Below are positions 61,306 through 64,000 of a stretch of DNA of 64,000 nt, one piece after another; positions within the stretch are counted from its first letter, which is position 1; each line of letters opens with the position of its first letter. This stretch comes from Arcuatula senhousia (lineage: Eukaryota; Mollusca; Bivalvia; Mytilida; Mytilidae). The stretch covers positions 34,954,502 to 35,018,501 of the forward strand of contig OZ020304.1 in the NCBI GenBank assembly GCA_963971305.1. The letters run 5' to 3'. Both the position numbers and the translations under genes were made by a program. The notes beneath the pieces were generated by a model. That model ran no database searches. It worked only from the letters and a program-made list of their open reading frames with translations, and was not told the DNA's origin.

Positions 61306-62469
61306 TTTTAGCTCACCTGGCCAAAGGCCATGTGAGCTATTGCCATCACTTGGCGTCCGTCGTCCGTCGTCGTTGACTTTTCTTCAAACTTCTTCTCCTC
61401 TGAAACGGCTGAACAGATTCAAACCAAATTTGGTCTGATGGTACCTGAGGGTATCCCCCACAGAACTGATGTGGGGATTTTTGATTCGTTGAAAAACATG
61501 GCCGCCGTTGCTAAAAATAGACCAGGGGGGTCAGACTACTGTTTTTGGCTTGTAAATCAAAAAGTATAAGAGATAGAAGAAATCTGATGCCGCCCTGCTG
61601 GTTCAGTATTAAAAGCTCTACAAAAGTCTCCATTTGGTCCAAGTTGTAGGATGACCCCTTATAGGGGTTACAGCCCCTTAAAGGTGAAAAATAGGGTTTT
61701 TTCATGTTTTTGCCCTATAGTATGAAAACTATTGCAGATAGAGAAAATCTGTTGCTTGCTTAAATGTTCAGCTCATTTAGCTCTACAAAAGTCTCCATAG
61801 GGTCGAAGTTGTCAGATGACCCCTTATAGGGGCTACGGCCCCTGAAATAATGTTTTTTCATGTTTTTGGCCTATGGAATGAAAACTATTGCAGATAAAGA
61901 GAAGCTGTTGCTTGCTTAAATGTTCAGCTAATTTAGCTGTACAAAAGTCTCCATAGGGTTGAAGTTGTCAGATGACCCCTTATAGGGGTTTCGGCCCCTA
62001 AAATGATGTTTTTTCATGTTTTTGGCCTATAGAAAGAAAACTATATCAGATAGAGAAAAGCTGATGCTTGCTTAAATGTTCAGCTCATTTAGCTCTACAA
62101 AAGTCTCCATAGGATCGAAGTCGTCTGATGACCCTTTTAGGGGTTACGGCCCTTATAATAACCTTTTTCATGTTTTTGGCCTATAGAATGAAAACTATAG
62201 CAGATAGAGAAAAGCTGTTGCTTGCTTAAATGTTCAGCGCATAAAGCTCTACAAAAGTCTCCATAGAGTTGACGTTGTCAGATGACCCCTTATAGGGGTT
62301 ACGGCTCCTAAAATAATGGTTTTTTGTGTTTTTGGTCTACAGAATGAAAACTATAGTAGATAAAAAAAAACTGTTGCTTGCTTAAATGTTCAGCTCATTT
62401 AGCTCTACAAAATATAGGGTTGACATCAAGACCAGGTGAGCGATTTAGGCTCCTGGGCGCCTCTTGTTA
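61306..62469 (-). mobile_element. Family B element, reverse, about 5-6 short monomers
   Basis: Same layout as 57789-59478: TTTTTAGCTCACCTGGCCAA, GTCGTCCGTCGTC run, the same 155-160-bp monomers, and GGTGAGCGATTTAGGCTCCT + GGGCGCCTCTTG. Monomers are diverged from the first copy, so this is an independent insertion rather than a recent local duplication. Confidence 0.83.
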
Positions 62470-62479
62470 AAACTTTTAT

Positions 62480-62626
62480 CAGAGGTGGGTCAAGAGTTCC
62501 ATGAAAGAGGGGGCATACTTGCAGAAAATGTCAAGTTTGTGATGAAAATTTGAAGTAACTTGGTCAATTTCATACAAAAAAGTAAAAATTAATCAATTTA
62601 AGCCCCTCCCTCTGGATCTGCCACAG
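62480..62626. mobile_element. Decayed relative of the 55323 MITE
   Basis: AGAGGTGGGTCAAGAG...AGAGGGGGCATAC at the left and GCCCCTCCCTCTGGATCTGC at the right. The inversion is weak and was recognised mainly by likeness to 55323-55480. Confidence 0.4.
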
Positions 62627-62734
62627 TGATTTGACTCAGGATTTTGACTCTGTTGCCAAAGTGAAAGCATTCTAGAAAAAATAGATCATTTATAGCTAAG
62701 TTCTTACATAAGTTCTACGAAAAGACCGGCTGAT

Positions 62735-62826
62735 ATTTCACAAGTGATAGAATTTTTCAGTCTTTTTGCGAGTGGAGCGCAGCGAAACGAGTCAAAAGAC
62801 CCCCAAAATTCTATCATGAGTGAAAG
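62735..62826. repeat. 92-bp inverted repeat around a GAGCGCAGCGAAACGAG core
   Basis: TTTCACAAGTGATAGAATTT...AGTCTTTT pairs with AAAAGACCCCCAAAATTCTA + TCATGAGTGAAAG. The centre GCGAGTGGAGCGCAGCGAAA + CGAG is GC-rich. Probably a foldback element. Confidence 0.7.
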
Positions 62827-63149
62827 ATCATTGTCAGCTTTCCAAGAACGTGTGTAAGTACCCATTCTTCCGTTAAAATCAAATTTTTATATACTGAAAG
62901 AAGCAAAGGTGTACCAAAGGGGTAATAAGTATCATAAAACCGTAAAGACAAAGTCAAAACCGGCAGACAAAAAATCATCACAACAAAACAAACCACATAA
63001 CAACATAAAACACACACACACATAACAACAAAACTGCATTCAGCAATGCGAACTCAAGTCGAAACGAGAGTGAACTCGGGTGCTCCGGAAGAGTAAGCAG
63101 TTCCTGCTTGCTATAGCACACCCGTCACGTTGCCAACGATCGATTAAGT

Positions 63150-63640
63150 GTTGGTCAAATCCGGAAAGGATGACATTACATGTCAAACCAACATCTGTGC
63201 TCATCTGAGAGATAGAAATCCCGTATTTGTATACAAGCACATGATGTCGTCCGTAAAATTTCTTGAGTGATGACAACAACCTGGGAGCAAAATACCCCTG
63301 TGTTAACAATTTGCTTGTCAGCCGTGTAGCTGAGTATCAATGAAGTCGTTGTACTCCCCACATGCTCTGGAATAACGAATCAATTGTGATACCTAAACTC
63401 CATATGCTGGAGCGGACAGAATGTTCCTACACAGAAAGGGAAAGTTAACTATTGGAAAGTTGAAGTCATCACGTTTGTCATAGAGCTTTGTACAAAGCCT
63501 TCCTTGTGTGTCAATTTCGAGAAATAGATCCAAATATGAAGCGGACCTCCTAGAATCTGTAGTGTCCTTTATCTCAAGTTCCTTCGGATATATGAGATGT
63601 AAATAGTCACCAAATCGAGGACCAAACCTTAGGTGAATTC
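63150..63640 (-). pseudogene. Broken retroelement-type coding fragment
   Basis: Minus-strand translation gives ELEIKDTTDS, SYLDLFLEIDTQGRL, KLYDKRDDFNFPIVNFPFLC, SQLIRYSRACGEYNDFID and LLSSLKKFYGRHH in order. This resembles the C-terminal part of reverse-transcriptase-containing proteins common in mollusc and cnidarian genomes; the resemblance is from memory, and the clade (possibly Penelope-like) is uncertain. It is broken by an in-frame TAG at 63393-63395 and a frameshift between about 63318 and 63345, after which the frame is open to about 63140. The catalytic palm motifs are missing. Treated as a dead fragment. Confidence 0.65.
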
Positions 63641-64000
63641 ATTCTAAAAATCGAAAGTTTTAAATAACATCGCTTTTCATTGGTCAACATCATCAATCAA
63701 TATCAGTACCAATTGTTTTTATTGGTTAATTGATCAGTGTGAGATCAGATCGCTGCACATGCTCGCATCTCAACCTGGTCATCTCACACTAAAGAAAGGT
63801 ATTTACAGAAGAATTTGTCTAAAGTTCTGTCTGTATGTATATGTACTGGTACATGTATGGGTAACTGTGTAATGCTACCAGACACTAAAAAAAAACAACT
63901 AGCTTATACTCCTTCAAATAAGGACTAAAGGATCAGCTAAAGCCTGAATATTTTAGAAATAAGTGAAACTGTCAGTAAATTTTTAAAAAGATCACTTTAA

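Overview
The window is nuclear DNA of an animal, most likely a bivalve mollusc and probably a mussel-like species. The basis is spliced genes with GT-AG introns, AT-rich sequence, frequent 'tacatgta' words, and several interspersed families built like the 'pearl' elements of bivalves. The species cannot be fixed from the sequence alone.

Two protein-coding genes are well supported. (1) On the minus strand, 46143 down to 18010, lies a PNPLA6/PNPLA7 (neuropathy target esterase, 'swiss cheese') orthologue. I place 28 exons that join in one frame for 1142 codons: an N-terminal membrane anchor, three cyclic-nucleotide-binding-like domains, and a patatin-like phospholipase domain with the GGGGxR loop, GTSMG nucleophile and DGG aspartate. 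The last exon(s) were not found, and the first exon may not hold the true start. (2) On the plus strand from 52466 lies an EGLN/PHD oxygen-sensing prolyl hydroxylase with an N-terminal MYND zinc finger. Three exons (386 residues, the last split) hold all three iron ligands and the 2-oxoglutarate arginine. The final exon was not found. The intron after exon 2 uses a GC donor.

The two genes point away from each other. The roughly 6 kb between them holds a young 5'-truncated LINE with a perfect 13-bp target-site duplication, short DNA elements and a pearl-like element. About 18 kb on the left and 9 kb on the right are almost entirely mobile-element-derived: a decayed MULE transposon with its inverted repeats, many pearl/HINE-like elements (tandem monomers, tri/tetranucleotide run, terminal hairpin), MITEs, a 27-bp minisatellite and a broken retroelement coding fragment at the right edge.

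The most unusual feature is in the PNPLA6-like gene. Three separate exon edges (exons 21, 25 and 26) have each been expanded into a tandem array whose unit straddles the splice junction, so the intron carries rows of duplicated donor sites (6 x 50 bp; 12 x 40 bp) or acceptor sites (9 x about 98 bp). A second large-scale pattern is that several unrelated pearl-like families share one architecture and a short TACCAA(A/G)T(A/T)T-like motif in each monomer of about 150-180 bp.
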